From Pachypanchax playfairii (taxonomy: Eukaryota > Chordata > Actinopteri > Cyprinodontiformes > Aplocheilidae): 64,000 nt of DNA. Location of the stretch: assembly GCA_006937955.1 (NCBI GenBank), contig SSNP01000044.1, forward strand, positions 909,126 through 973,125. The letters run 5' to 3'. A program made the position numbers and the translations under genes. This document shows positions 63,331 to 64,000 of the stretch, one piece after another (the stretch's first letter is position 1; every line of letters starts with the position of its first letter). The notes under the pieces were generated by a model. The model was not told the DNA's origin. It did no database searches and saw only the letters and a list, made by a program, of their open reading frames with translations.

Positions 63331-64000
63331 AACCTACCAGAGTTGTAAGTTAAAGGCTGCCCAGACAGGGGCCTCAGCCAAATGTTCCCAGTTCACCCAT
63401 ACCACTCATTTGGATTTACCAGGTCTGTCTGGAATCCTCCCCTCTCACCGGATCCTACTCATCACCAGGTGGTGATCGGTTGACAGCTTTGGCCCTCTCT
63501 TTATCCGAGTGTCCAACACATAAGCCCCTTTCAGACAGGCCATGAAAAAGGGGAATGCTCCCGGCTTCGTCCTTTGCTCTTTTCTGTCTGAAAGCGTTGT
63601 TGCGATGTCGGCCTGTGTAATCTGGTCCGGGACTTCTCCTGCTGGGGGCCTGGTAATAAGAGCCGACTTTACGTGGTACAGAGTTTTTATTCAGACAGAC
63701 AGGGGATGTCCCGGAACGCGGGAGGGGTGTGGGGTGGTGGGGAAATGGGGAACGCTGAAAACACACACATTGATGACGTATCTCATGTGAATGACAGTGT
63801 ATAAGAATGTGTGATTTCCACCCCGGCCAAAACACGAACCAAAACACCCATGATCCAACGTACTGACTAGACCTCGTGATCTTCTCAGATCATTTGCCTT
63901 TGATACTCGTTCGGAGACTGATCTGATCTCACCACTGTCCACTGATCCTGCTCATCATCCCGAAGTAAACTCACGCTGCTCAGCACGATGGTGCAGCGCG
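63331..64000. other. Unassigned sequence to window end
   Basis: GTGATCGGTTGACAGCTTTG and CCCTTTCAGACAGGCCATGA suggest non-autonomous repeat edges, but no pair of ends is visible. No gene called. Confidence 0.4.

Overview
This is vertebrate, almost certainly teleost, nuclear DNA. There are no bacterial operons, ribosome-binding sites or dense genes. The window is packed with nested transposable elements of fish-typical families: Tc1-like, PIF/Harbinger and hAT DNA transposons, L2/Rex/Nimb-like LINEs, Ty3/gypsy and BEL/Pao LTR elements and a tRNA-derived SINE, plus long tetranucleotide microsatellites. No complete host gene is visible. The two best host-gene candidates are an F-box-like exon (34681-34821) and a HIPK-type kinase C-lobe exon (60373-60947).

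Layout. 1-1590: 5'-truncated L2-type LINE. 1.8-6.1 kb: minus-strand Ty3 fragments, one split by a Tc1-like transposon with an open transposase frame (4399-6000). 7.1-8.5 kb: hAT remnant split by a solo LTR. 9.5-14.9 kb: SINE, a TGCC-ended DNA element (copy A), and the 3' end of a minus-strand Ty3 element (LTR plus repetitive proline-rich tail) broken by another SINE and by half of a second Tc1-like family. 15.0-17.4 kb: interstitial telomeric repeat, microsatellites, and an internally deleted LINE. 18151-25987: a nearly complete Ty3 element with two LTRs, 4-bp target duplication, PNMA-like gag and a candidate -1 frameshift site; it sits in a BEL/Pao LTR whose empty relative lies at 30.2-30.6 kb. 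27.0-30.6 kb: an unassigned retroposon, a long solo LTR and a BEL/Pao pol end. 30.7-34.6 kb: minus-strand Rex1-like LINE split by copy B. 35.2-39.1 kb: an L1-like relic and a minus-strand Nimb/I-like LINE split by copy C. 41.4-43.1 kb: Harbinger Myb-like remnant and an intron-bearing hAT fragment. 43.1-49.2 kb: mostly unrecognised sequence with a Rex1-like fragment. 49.2-57.5 kb: a Harbinger MITE carrying a transposase exon, a solo LTR, hAT/THAP-like remnants, and a TTA-flanked element containing a second Tc1 copy patched with telomeric repeat. 57.7-64 kb: copy D, the kinase exon, a second Harbinger Myb remnant and decayed repeats.

The genes do not form one pathway. They are mobile-element genes (endonuclease/RT; gag-protease-RT-RNase H-integrase; DDE transposases; Myb partner) at different stages of decay. 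The nesting gives relative insertion order, for example Nimb LINE before copy C, BEL LTR before the Ty3 element, and TTA-type MITE before Tc1 copy 2. The most useful observations are the telomeric patch in a Tc1 transposase, the PNMA-like Ty3 element with its frameshift site, and the shared, co-varying 3' stem of several retroposon families.

All family names come from reading translated sequence and motifs, not from a database search. Boundaries without a visible target duplication are approximate.
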